The notes beneath the pieces were generated by a model. That model saw only the letters and a program-made list of their open reading frames with translations, searched no databases and was not told the DNA's origin. This document shows, in pieces, positions 41,650 to 54,400 of a DNA stretch of 64,000 nucleotides. The DNA is taken from assembly GCA_963970005.1 (NCBI GenBank), contig CAXAMN010025683.1, forward strand, positions 207,656 to 271,655, read 5' to 3'. Both the position numbers and the translations under genes were made by a program. Each line of letters opens with the position of its first letter. The stretch's first letter is position 1. Source of the stretch: Durusdinium trenchii (Eukaryota; Sar; Dinophyceae; Suessiales; Symbiodiniaceae).

Positions 41650-43318
41650 GCAGCAAAGTCACTGTATTTGTTTGTGCCGTTCGAGGAGAACCTCCAGACT
41701 GCGAACCACACGCACCTGAGGGGGGACTGCTGCAGACCCAGGTCATCCACCTTGTTGGGACTGGGACCTGGAACTTTCATCGTTGGAAGCCTCCCCATGG
41801 TGTGCAACTTTCACAGAACAAACCGATGCCACATGCTTTTTTCATAAGCTTCCACTGAAAACGACAGGAAGTCAGATTTGAGTCTCAGTCCTTGGTTTGT
41901 TTTTACTGTAATAGCTCTGAACCGGTCAAATCCTTGAGCAGACACTCCCCATACCAACTGTTTCTTTCCTCTTTCAATGTTCCTTTGCTTGTTCATCATT
42001 TTTTTTTTTTTTTGGTGGACCAGACGTCACTCAAATCTATCCTCATCATTACCATCATCATAATAGCCATAATAGATCATTGGAGTAGTAATAGTAATTA
42101 TCATCGGCAGCGGCAGCTCCAGCTAGGGTATTTGGCCCACTCTGCTGAGCAGTAGTCTACTGCAATCAATTTATTCAATCAATCAAACCTTACATAGGTG
42201 CCAGATTTGCCTTCTTGGTATGAAATCGGCGAGTGGTTGTTCGGAACTGTTCAGACCTTCTCTTGTCCGCATCAGAAACGGGGCTTTGACTTGACTGTTT
42301 GGGTTTACCTGATCTACATGAAACAAATTGGACCCTTGTAGAAACATATTGGCCATAGAAAGCTGCCCCAAGCAGCTCAGGTCTTTGCCGCCTGCATCGG
42401 CTGGACGCTGCCAGAGATGGAGGCGATGAGGGCGGTCATGTGGTTTGCGCCGTTTGAGATCGTTTGAGGGGCTTGGAATACACATACTGCCGGCCCGCCC
42501 ATACCCTTGGACTCTTTTGGAAGGATCTAATCACAGCGTTGCAAATGACATAGGGAGTGCGTTTGTGGAGAACTTGATTCGTGTTTTCTCACTGTAAGAC
42601 TTGCGTCAAGTCGGATGAGCGGTGCCCTGATCATCGACACCCCCCTGGCAGCGAAACGATCGAGATGTGTGGACCGATCGCGGAGATCCAATGCTAGGTC
42701 GCTAGGTCCTTTACTCAATTGTGACTCCGTCCGTCAAGTAGACTTGCTGAAGAAATCTGGCATTTAGGTAGGAGACTCTTCAATGCGCGCTTTGCTTTCG
42801 CCCGCAAGTATTGACATTGCACAGGAATTTCACCATCTCACCATCTACCAAATCCCATGGACATCGGAAAGCCACTGTTCCGGGGCGCGCTGTTTCGCCT
42901 TGCTCGTGGGCCACATGGACATCGGCCGGCCTAAACGCACGGCGTCGTGTCGTCGTGACACGAATTACATATGGGAGCAAGATGAGCAAGATGAGCTTAT
43001 TTGGGGCGCCCCCAAACGGCCTGTTTCACTTGTGAATTTTGGATCACTCACCAAAAAGTGGTCATGAGTCGAAACAATGAACGACATATCTTGCCAGGCT
43101 CAAGATGCTTTGAGGAGGAGGCCGGGCTGAATGGACTTGTGTGGGAGAGGCCGTCGCGTTCAGTATTGCCCTCTCCGGGAGATGACGACATAATATGACA
43201 TAATGCCACCGTGCCGTGATCGTCGAGGCTGCTGATGTTTGTATGGAGGCTGCTGATGTAGTGTGAGCATGTTGTGGTCCCGGATCGTGTGAGCTTGCAT
43301 ACATATATATATATATAC

Positions 43319-43351
<33 letters not shown>

Positions 43352-46300
43352 CAAAGATTGCATCAAAGTCCAAGTTGCACGTCCACCCTCTTGGTTCGGA
43401 ACTATCAAAGGTTTGCCTTCAAATGTGAAAAGATGTGACAAGTGCTTACGAACTCGCATGGTGAATTTTGTTCGCTCTTCCAACACATTTGCAGAGCGTA
43501 CACGTCGGCTGGCATCACACCACACATCCCAGTGGCCTTCCTCACCGAAGCTATACAGAAGAACTTGGGTTCTTCAGGAAGGTAGTGCGTGGCAGTACAT
43601 GTTTAAAGAGACTAGAGCACAGCAGGAAGGGGTAGAAGGAAAAGCATTGTTTTGTTATGTGTTGCTCACGTTTGTTCCATGAAGAACCTTGTTATCCCGT
43701 TTGTATTTGGGATGGGCAATTGACACGGTGCTGGTTATCATGGATGAGCAGCGATGTGTCCATGTGCCCTGCAAAACTCCATGGCCAGGGGGTTGTGGCG
43801 TGGGGCGTTTCCGACATGAGAGTTGTTTGGTGAGCGCACAATTGCACAGCGTTGCCTCTTAAGAGTGGACAGGAGAAATTGCCATGATTTCACCACGAAA
43901 CAAACTTGGCTTCCTCAATGTCAAAGTAGAATTGTGCATCGGGTCAAAGCTTTGAGCATGGGTCGGATCATCGAGCGGTCCAACAAAAAAAACGTGTTGA
44001 TGATATACGTTTTTATATATATATATAAGCATGTCACAACGTGACGATCATTTTGTCGAGCAACCCTCTTTGGCAAGTCCCAGGGCCGCCATGTTGAATG
44101 ATATATACTGTACACACGTGTATTTGATGCCTAAGAGCACCAGGTTCATTGCTACTTGAGTCCTGCTTATATTAAAAAGATGCCTTTGGCTGCTCTTTTT
44201 GAACGGGAGTTGTTTGGATCCTTGAGGCACCCGTATCACGTGTCAAGTTCAGATCTCTCTGCCATGAGGTGAGGATCTACCGAGCATTCTGATTTTGGAC
44301 GCTGTTTTTAGGGCTTGACCTCGCTTGGACTCCTCCGTCTCAGGACGTCGTCGCTCGGGAAGGCATGGACACATCGGTCGTCGTCGTGAGTCGGGAGGGG
44401 AGAAGTCCTGACCAAGGAAGGCTGGAAACATCAGGTGTTCATCTGCTGGAACGTGTCAACTGGATTCAATTGGATGTATTTGGCGTAGGCAGGTGGAACC
44501 CACGCTTGTCCCCAAAGCATGTCTGGGTTCTATGCAGGTTGATAGACATCTATATTAAGAAGGTTGGACGCGGTGTTTCAGCAGTTCGTTGAGCCGAAGA
44601 GAAGGTACTTGGTTTCAGTTCTATGGAGAACAACCTAGTGGCCGCTTGATCGAGGAACGCGGCCACTCCCAGGGGGTTGTAGGATCTAGGTTGCATTTTT
44701 GCTACTCGTTGAAAACCTGTCAACTTTACTTGTTCCTTCTAATCAAAGTCTATAGTACAAGCCTTTGATGCTGTGCCCAGCTCGAGCTACACAAATGTTG
44801 CCATGAATCTTTAGATCGTTGGATCCTTCTTGCTGGCACGTGATGGAGTTCTCGTGCCCTTCGACTCTCACATGTTACGAGTCAGACTTCGTCATGGCGT
44901 CAGAGCCGACGTCGTCTTCGTCCTCTACGTCCTCCGCCGACGGACGGTGCCCCAGATCTTCCCATCAGCCGCTTTCCAGTCGGAAGACCCCAGACGTGGA
45001 GGGGGGGACTGGGGGAGGGCTGGTGGTTCCAAAAACCGTTGCGCAACGATAGATCGTGGATGGATCTCTGATGTTCTTTGAGCCAAAGAGTACTACATGT
45101 CCAACTCGTACTCGGGCTCAAAGAGTACTCTGATGGAGAGAAAATCCGACTCCAGCATCACTTCCTACGTCACTTCGTGGATGGGCAGGTTTGATCCAAG
45201 AGTAGGTTTCGACATTCAAGAACTCATGGTGTGCGCTCGGGACAAACTGATTCAATGCGATCAGCGATCAGTTGATTTTTTTCTCCAAACAGTGTGGACA
45301 CACGATCGGGGTTCTTGCGATTGGGGTTAAGGCTGGGGATGTCGGGATAGGTACAGAACGAATCGCCTGTCTCGCAAAAAATCGCAGGACCATCCAGGCT
45401 GTGAAGGTGCAGCAGAACACACTTTGAGACGCAAACTCCAGCTCAGTTCCATACTTCAGTGTCCCTTAGAGCAATGTTTCACGGTCCTCAGTTCTATGGT
45501 AACGTTGGTTTACTATAGAAAGCTCCCCTAAGATACCATAATCATCTATCATCAGCTTCAACCTGCTTTAGCGCAAGGCTCCGGTTCACATGGTCGCACC
45601 ACATCCTGTTTTTTTCATCATGTTTTCACTCTTTTCGCATCCTGTTCTTGGCTTCAACTCACTTTGGGTGTCCTTCACCTCGGGCGTGTCGTCCCTTCTA
45701 TTGCGTCGACACGACACGAACCAACGCCGCCGTGTCGTGCCGTGGAGTGTCTCGCCGTGCGACCGACCCGGGCGGCCCCAGATGTTGAGACTGACGTCCG
45801 GGTCGACCTTCGAACTCTCCCAAGACACCATGGAGGCCGGCCTACCGGGACCGGCGTAGGTCGGTGCTGGCCTTCCCTGGCCGGATGCGGGACCGGCGTA
45901 TGTGTTCTTCGATGAAAGGAAGTGTGGAGCGTTTTTTGGTGAGATGAGAATACCCACAATTCATTACTCATATATTTCTCGTGTATCTAGCAAAAAGGAT
46001 CCCAAAAGGGGTGATCAACATCAATCAAAGGTCATGAACGGTCCAGCCTTGGTTGTCTTGGAGCTTCAGGACTGCCCATCAACCAGCGTCGCTGCAGGTC
46101 TTTTGACTGTTTGTTCATGTGTGAATCCAGTAGATGTTCCAAAGATGTTGTCGTTGGTTCAGAACTAGCCCTCCAGTGTATTTGAGGGAACAGCTTAGAG
46201 GATTCGGAGAGATGTTTAAAGAGACTGGCGGCCAGACCATGGCCATGGCAAGCCAATGGCGGATCGCCAGACATCGGATGGACGTCCGAGGAATTGGCTG

Positions 46301-48305
46301 AGGTGATGCTGTTGAGGTGATGGGGATGGCGAGAGGTCGTCAGGAGTGAAGGATTCTGCCAACGCTTTCGCCGATCGCGGAGTGGGCAGCCATTCACGAT
46401 TGAAGAGGTTGAAGCTGTTTCGTTGGAAGAGGTAGAAGCCTCCCTTTTTGATGTGTTTTGATTGCAAACCATATTTTTTGGGGGGGGTGTTGTCCCATTC
46501 AGGTTGCGTCAGGTTGCCCCTATTATCGAATTGTTGTAGTTGCATGTCTTTGGATTCCCAAAGACTCTAAAAGACACCTTCACTCGGCAGCTCCATGCCA
46601 GTATCAAGAAGGTGCAGCAAGTGGCGCAGTCAAGGCCCTGGATGTTTGGGGTACAGCGCCATGTCCGGTGTCTTGCAATACAGGCACAAATACTAACTGG
46701 GCCCCTTCACACAAATGAAAGTAGACTCGTTTGGAGAAAGGGGCCGTAAAAGGCAGCAGCAAGTTCAGCCCTCGACATCACCAGGAACATCCATCTCAGC
46801 TGGTCGTATGGATTGAGTGAGATTGTTGGTAATCGGATAGAGATGATTTGGATGCCCCGAATCTCGGGTTTCTCCTCAAACATAGGCGATCCGAAGAGAA
46901 AGAATACGCACCGAAACGGTTTGGGTTGATAGAGTCTTTATATATATATATGTATATACATTCCCAGTAACACATCACATGGTTACGTTGATGGCATGGT
47001 CCCAAAAGGAAGACTATATATTACAATATTCTCTATCTATCTCTCTCTCTCTATATATATATATATGTACTCCTTTACAAACAGGGGGGTTGACAAATGG
47101 TGGTCCTCAAATAGATAGTGGCACGGTTTCCAATACATTTTGAGTGGGGATCTACGAACGTCTATTTATTTGGGGTCGATTTTAAAAATGTGTTCTGTGC
47201 CGTCGGAGTCCAAGTTTTCCCTTTCAGATTGGCTCAAAGTTCTGTGAGAGCGAGGACGTTCAGCTTGTTTGAATGAAACTTGTTGATGCGATGGAGACTG
47301 GACCTAAAACTGGACCCAACATTAAGTACTCTAATTATATAAGCATATGTGTGGTTTTGCTTGGCATCCCTGGTAGTCATGTTGTTTTATTTCGGCACTT
47401 TAGCAGGATCTGCGCTTTCACTCTCACCATTTGTGCGACAGTAATATTTAAGGTGGTAGTGAGGGAAGCGAGAGTTGCATCAGAAGGCCAGTTTAAGACA
47501 TTTGGACCTGTTGGGACATGTTTAAGACGGCTCCAGGAGGCGATTTCAATCCTGTTGCTTTGAACAACCCTTCGACTCCAAAAGACCAGCGGCACCGCCA
47601 GTATGAAGAAGGAGCGGCACCGCCCCATCAAGTCAAGGCGCCGCTCCTCGCGACGGTGTTGACCATTAAACTGAAAGGGTGTCGGTTTTTTCAGCTACTT
47701 CGAAGCGAAGGTGTTTGATGTCGGTGAACAGGTCTTTGGTTTGGCTCTAACAGTGGAAATAGGCGATTTCCAAGGCGCCAAGGCACGAACAACTGTTCAA
47801 TTTGTGGCAGCTTCTTGGCCGTCCTGCCAACAGAGGCGACATGAGGCGACATTCCAGAGGTTGCATTAATCCAGAGGTTGCAGTCCCTATGAGGTATTAT
47901 AGGTGAGTTTGTTTGTATGGGGCCAAATCTGAAGCAACACCTTTCCCAGGAATTCGATATATCGGAGACCATCTCTCCAGCATTGCTTCTTCGTAGGCAG
48001 TTAGATGTTGGACCAATCTAGGGCCTTTCCACATTTTTCGAACAGGGCAGCCAAGGAGCGTGTCAAGGAGTTCCTGGGGTAGTGTGCTGGTCGCTTAATA
48101 TGACCCAGAGCTTGATCGATGAAACTGTCTAGAAAGTTGACCTCACCACTTCAAGCCCAGAAACCATAATTTGCAAAGTAAAGAGACCTGTTTTTCCAGG
48201 CATAGCAGAGGTCCTTGCTTGCTCAGTAAGAAGTAAGTAGAAGGGCAGGGCCTTATGACTGATATAGACCTTTGGTCAGTTCTGACAGCTTGATCACTTT
48301 GCCAG
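41650..48305. other. no well-supported gene
   Basis: Scattered open stretches (for example LKEYSDGEKIRLQHH at about 45118-45190 ending at a GT donor; QLHASIKKVQQVAQS at 46580) could be isolated exons but do not join anything. AT-rich microsatellites lie at 43302-43350 and 47030-47065, a T13 run at 42001, and a CATCATTACC-type patch at 42040-42100. Confidence 0.45.
43302..43350. repeat. (AT)n microsatellite
   Basis: ATATAT tracts of 14-22 bases on both sides of a CTGT/ACAT interruption, able to form a hairpin. Confidence 0.9.
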
Positions 48306-48429
48306 TTCGAAGAGGGCACTACCACTGCCGCCACTGCCCCTGCCCAAGCGGTTGCAGTGATCCCCACCATGAGCAGTCAGGCGGGTGGGATCATGGGGAG
48401 TTTTTCATCGCACGTCTCAAAGACATCAG
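48306..48429 (+). CDS. possible N-terminal exon of the channel gene
   Basis: Frame reads FEEGTTTAATAPAQA, VAVIPTMSSQAGGIM, GSFSSHVSKTSG with acceptor GCCAG and donor CAG-GTTCGA. Disordered Ala/Thr/Ser-rich, as expected for a cytosolic N-terminus. Membership of the channel gene rests on position and strand only. Confidence 0.4.
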
Positions 48430-51400
48430 GTTCGATTTTGGTCTGAAAAGAGGTTGGCCGGTAGGGACAGTTCAGTTCTATCACACAAACTGATTTCTAG
48501 TGGGGTTAAGATAAGATATGATAAGTATAAGAAGTATAGTTCTACTTGGCTGGCGCTTCTCCCTTGAGGCTCATATCGGTGTCTATGCAACATGTTTATA
48601 GTTATTTATATTATATATATACATACTATATTACTATATCCTGTTTTGATTGGAGTATGTTTGTCCGTGTATATATATACATATGTCAACTGTTTGCAGG
48701 ACCTGGGGCAGGTGTTCCCTTCAAAGCCAAGGATATTTGACAGGGTAGTGTGGACCTGCAATGACCTACACCTGACAATTCAGCCCTGGGTGTGAAGGTC
48801 CCTCTCCAGGTACGGCTGATTCATCATAATTAATTGATTCAATTGATTCAGTTTCACCAAGAAACTCCGGACTGCAGAACTTCATTGAAAGCATTTGTTT
48901 CATTTTCAAATACATCTAGATCTTATTTGGTGAGAAGAAATGCAGCCATATACAGCCCCGCACAAAAGGGTCAGCCACGGTAATCTGTTGTTTGATTTTG
49001 AACGCGTCCCAAGCTCCAACCAGCCACCCAAGCTCCAACGGCTCAGGGAGAAGGACCTCTACCTCGCTTTGGAAGCAGTGGAAGCCTGAACGGATCTTTC
49101 TTTGAGGCGGACAGCTACGCGCCTGGGTGGAGACGGAGACGGCGTTTGATGAGCCCAATGACGACGACGGACAGCGCGAAGCGCTTTGTCGATGCATCGA
49201 AAAAGCATCGATTTGTACAGTACCCGAGAGTAGTTAGTTTTGGGTTCAAAAGGCTGCCAAAAAAAACATTTGCTGGCTCTGAGGTCCGAGGTTTGTGATT
49301 TTTTGGGTCATGAACAGCTTTCATCATGAATATGCAGCTTAGATAGTAGGCTCCCCTATCAAAGTGCCTGGCAAAATAGATGAGTCGTGCAAGTTGAAAC
49401 TCTCAATTCAACAGATCCATGGTCAAACCTGCTCCAGTCTTGGATCGCAGGCCTTCTACAGGTGTGTAGACAGGCAATGTATTTGTTTGTATTTTGCAGT
49501 CCTTTCAATAGTTCAGTGAATTTTTATTGCCTCACTCATTTTATACACATGCACGGTTTATAACATTTGTGGTGAAGTGAAATCGCAGGATTGCGTTCTT
49601 ATGGCTGTCCAAAAAGTGATTGGAGGATTTCGACAACAATATTCAAAAAAATCCAGCACAGTTTAGGAGACTGAAGTGCTATGAAGTGGATGCAAATGAC
49701 TATATAGCTGAATTCTTCTTGTTTCTAAGGAGCTTTGCATGGGAATCCTCATCCTGGTGAGTGTCATGGTGCTGGCTTTGGAAATGCAGTACGAGGGCTA
49801 CGTGTGACTTGGGCTCGACAAGCCTCCAAACTCGGCCTCGATGTGTTTGTTTTCCTTTCGTGTTTGAGTCGTTTTTTCCGATTTTTTGGAGCCAGACCTT
49901 GCTGAAGTGTCATGGTTCAGGAGGTTTCGAACAGGGCGATTTCACTAGAATCCCTGCTGCTGATACACAGGTCACTATGAAATAACGTCAGAAGTCCGTT
50001 TGGAGGTTTGATTTGGATGGAGTTCCGACTTCCATTTGGATGTTTGGAATGGGAAGACCAAGTCCCTGCAACCAGCATTGCCAGCACCACGCGAACGACC
50101 ATCGCACGAACGGCCCATGGTCCAAGGGGTCGGAGCGGTTGGGTGCATCACTGGTTCCCCCAGTATTAGACCCAAGATGTCAGTATTTGGATCATGATCA
50201 GGCGCAGATGTCCTTCTTCAAAGAATTTGGCTGGAGTAGGAAGGACATTCTTATGTTTGGAATCGCAAGAGTCGGTTTGGGCCATGTTCATTTACATCCA
50301 TGTTCATGCAGGAGTACATATTGGCTCTTGATATCAACCCATACTATGCTTTTGAAATGTGCAGTACCAAATCTGACAGTGCATAATATTCTACGGTCTA
50401 TCTAATCTCAAAAGATCTCCCACGTGGAACAAAAAGTCCAGTTGAACAAATGTCCAGTTGGACGTGGAGCATGTTTTATCCTTGGTCGATCAAACACAAA
50501 GTAAACATCATATCATATCCCTTTGCAAGTCTTGAATCCGTCTCGGTGCTAAAGTGGCATACTAACTATTCACGCACTCAGCATGCGTCCTCGCATGCTG
50601 AGCGTTCCAACTTTGGGAACATGTAGAGAACAATAGAAAACAACTACCATACCTGTCCTTGCCGTAGTGCAAGGGACGTGCAGCAAGCCGATCTGACAAG
50701 ACCGCGTGCCCAAAAACATCGTGGGCTGACATTCCTGGTTTCCACTGATCTGATAGTGTTTGCCAGAAGCATCCTAGAACCCATATGACCTTTGTTTTGA
50801 TATAGGTAAAGATCATGTTTTGACTCCAAAACAGGGTTCTATAGGATGTTAATTAAATGCAACGGAGAGAGGACATTCCGCAGCCCGGTTCGGCTGCAGG
50901 TTGTGACGATCGAGGCCTTGGGCCAGGTGTCATGAGCGGCCATGTGTCATGTTTGTCATGTTCAGGTGACATCCAAATCCAAGTCTATCGCCCCAAATAT
51001 GTGTCCCGTTCCTATTGATATCACTTAGATAAGGTAGTGATTACTTATTTTGATATATCGATGATCTTTGGGCGTGCTGACTGGCGCCGATCAAGGGGGT
51101 CCACCTCCCAAAACCGTTGGTTTTGGACGTCCCACTTTGGGTCAGCCAATGCTGAGAATCGGCTACGAGCTGCAGTATCCGAAGCTGATCCATCCACCTG
51201 AGGAGGTTTGGCACCAGTGGCCAGCGCCTGGACTGGCCATGGCGGGGAGTGGCCTGGGTTTGGCACCATTCAGGTGGTCTTTGTATGTTACTCCACAGAG
51301 GACGGACCACATGGGGTTCCATCAATTCTCAGGTTTGATGGGATCGTTTGCGGGAGAGTATATGGGCACCTCAGGGAGATCCTGGGCACCCTGGGGATGA

Positions 51401-54400
51401 CGTACCGGTCCAGTCCGTGGCATTAGACCTTGATGCTGAAGGTCCAAGGCCAACAAAGACCACTTGAAAGAACATGAAAGAACCGCCCCTGCCTGTGCTC
51501 TGGATGAATTCTCGGCCGCAGGATTCCAACCTCGAAGGACGAGCAAATGGTCCACTAGACCCTGCTGACAACGGTGATGTTGTTTGTTTCCTTTTCAGGG
51601 CGTCAAGATTCAACATGACCAGTTTGCAAAAGAGGACTTCTGACCATCCGGTGTTTCTTCCTTGAAGCATCCCAGACGGACAAGCCGATGTTCCAAGGTG
51701 GTTTTGCGCTGGATGGACAGGTGGCCCAGCAGCAGTGCTGACTTTGGATATTTGTTTTGTTTCAGTTTGCTACTCGAAGATGATTGGGTGGATCTTAAAG
51801 ATTTATTTGTGTCGCAATAAATACATGCCCAAAAGAACTGCATTTTGGCCAGGTGGGGCCAGGTGGTCAGGCTCAATCCTAGACACTTGGGTCGACGCCT
51901 TCGGTCGACCCAGCGGTTGAAACAGTCTATACCTGGAGATGGGAAGCAGAAAGCAAGAAAGCTTCTTGCTACTATTAGCGATGCACTTGTTCCTATAGTA
52001 GCTTCTTGGTACTAGTAGCGATGGCCTCCAACAGAATAGCGATGGCCTCCAACCTAGCAGCTTCTTGGTACAAACAATTTGCTCATTGATCCAGGACCTT
52101 CACAGGACTCTTCGTGCTTGACATCATGATGCGAGTTTGTGTGCTGCGTCTCCGCTTCTTTTGCCAAACGCTCCTCGGTCAAGAGAGGAACCGCATGACT
52201 ACTGTATGACAGTCGGCGGCCCGGAAGAGAAAGCCAGGGTTGCTTTTCCCTGTGAGGAAGAGGGGCCTGACGAATTGGGTAAAAAGGAATGCACATCGAC
52301 CAGACATTGCGTTTCTGTTGTTCGAGTTTGCGTATCCGAGGCCTCGTCCCGGACACCATCAGACCAGATATTGTGATTGGCTTCTAATGTTGTTGTGTTT
52401 TTCACAAGTAGTTATTATAAAAGTCTGTTAAAGTCCATGCTTTAGCATGTGTCCATTCCCCTGCCCGGATCAAGTACGAGGAATGGATCAATTAAGGCCA
52501 AATCCTTCGGGAAGCCACGCGCCACAGCCCTTCCCCATGTTTCTCCAACCTCTCTAGATTGAGCCGTGTTTTTCCCAGCTCAGGGTTTTCCTGTGCGCGT
52601 TCGTGCGCTGCAACCCTGGTGCGGCTCAGGTTGAATCTCTTGGACTTCGTGGTGGTCTCCTGTAGTTTGATGGAGGCGCAGACAGTCGGTGAATTCGTCT
52701 CGTCTCTCATCTCCCAGAGCTGTCCCAGAGCTGTCCATTGGAAGAGCTTTTTCTCGCATGTCTTGTTGGAGCGCTTTTTTGGGGATGGCTATAGGCGATA
52801 GATGTTCCATGAGAAGGGATCTTCAGGTTACTTGGTCCATGGTTCTTTAACTCACATGATCCGACGGAGTCCAGTCATCCGAGAGTCCGCGGACATGGTC
52901 CATCGAGGTGAATACGGATCATGAACAGAACTCTGTTCCCCGTCCAAGACGCAAAGATACCCGCTGTCACCAATAAATAGGCACTCCAAAAAGAAGGCGA
53001 TCAAATCCAGGGTCATACATGAGAGAAACTGATTCCTCCCTGAAGACTCTTTTAGAGGAAACTCCCTACTACGGAAGTACTACACCCCACTCCATTGGTC
53101 CAGTGGCGCCATCCCAGATCCCTGCCAGGACATTTTTGGGGACAACTTCCCTGTGAATGCGCCCTTCCTACGGCTCTTGCGCTTCGCGAAGGTTGCTCGC
53201 AGCCTTCGGGTCTTGAAGCGATGCTGGGCAGCGACGGAGGGAGCGGCGGTCGCGGCGAGAAGGTCGCGGAAAACCGGTGGTATTCAGTTCTTCCCCAAAC
53301 AGGGAGCCGTTTGGAGCGACCACGGGAGTGCCAGTGCCCCCAACCCGTTGCTACTCAAATTCTTAGAACATTGGAGAAACAAGGGCATCGCTACTAGCAG
53401 CAAGGGCATTACTACTTGGAGCAAATAGCTACTATAGTAGCTATTTGCTAAGGCCAGGAGCTACTAGTAGCGTCCTTGAAGTGTGGGCTATGAGATTTGT
53501 TGCAAGTTCCCACACCTAAGGACCGAAGGTCTACTGTTCGATCGAGTATGGAGATTTTTCTTGGTCTCACAGAAGATGTGTGTGTGTGTGTGAGTTTGTT
53601 TTCCTTTTTGTTTCCCTACCTCTGCAACATCTCAGTAATTGTAGATACGATCTTGCCATGGTGTCCATATGTGTCAAGGTAAATATATACATATAACTGA
53701 CGATCTTATTTGTTGGTAACCGTTTCCATGTCCACACCCTCACGTCTTCAGGTCTCTCTCCCAAAGGTAAGCTTTGTGATGAAGCCAAAGAAAAATACTG
53801 ATTGTTGACCTGAATTTGCCTTTATCAACTCCTTATCAACTGGGTCCTTCAACTCCTTATCAGCACGCTTGCAGCTTGCCATCCATTTGGGCCCCAGGAG
53901 CTCACATCCTGGGGTCGCTCCACTTGCTGTTGAAGTCGGTGCGTGCAAGCGTAGCGTCTGGGCGAGAAAACAGAGCTCAGCGGGTCATGGACGCGGCAGA
54001 CTTTTTCATGGACAGGCATGCCGAATGAACGCACCAAGGCGTGTTCGGGAACATAGTGCTTTCTGTCTAGATGTTGTTCACTTGGTGAGTGCTGCAATGT
54101 CTTGAGGACTCCATTTTGAAAAGCCCAGGGCACTTTTTTAATGCAACTATAGCGGTGGCCTGCGTGGCCTCCAGACCACAATTCTGGTCATGGGTCCGCA
54201 TCCTTTACTTCGCTTGAGCTCCTAGAAGTGGTGGAATCTTTTTGGGTCAGTGAAATCCCAGTGCACAGATCGTCACAGTTTCCAAGAGTTTGAAGGGAAG
54301 CTCCTTCAACCTTTCCACTTCCGTTCTGCGGAAAACCTACGTCCCAATGGGTGGACTGCTGGACCACTCTGGACCCGTGCATACTTTGAATGTGGTGTGA

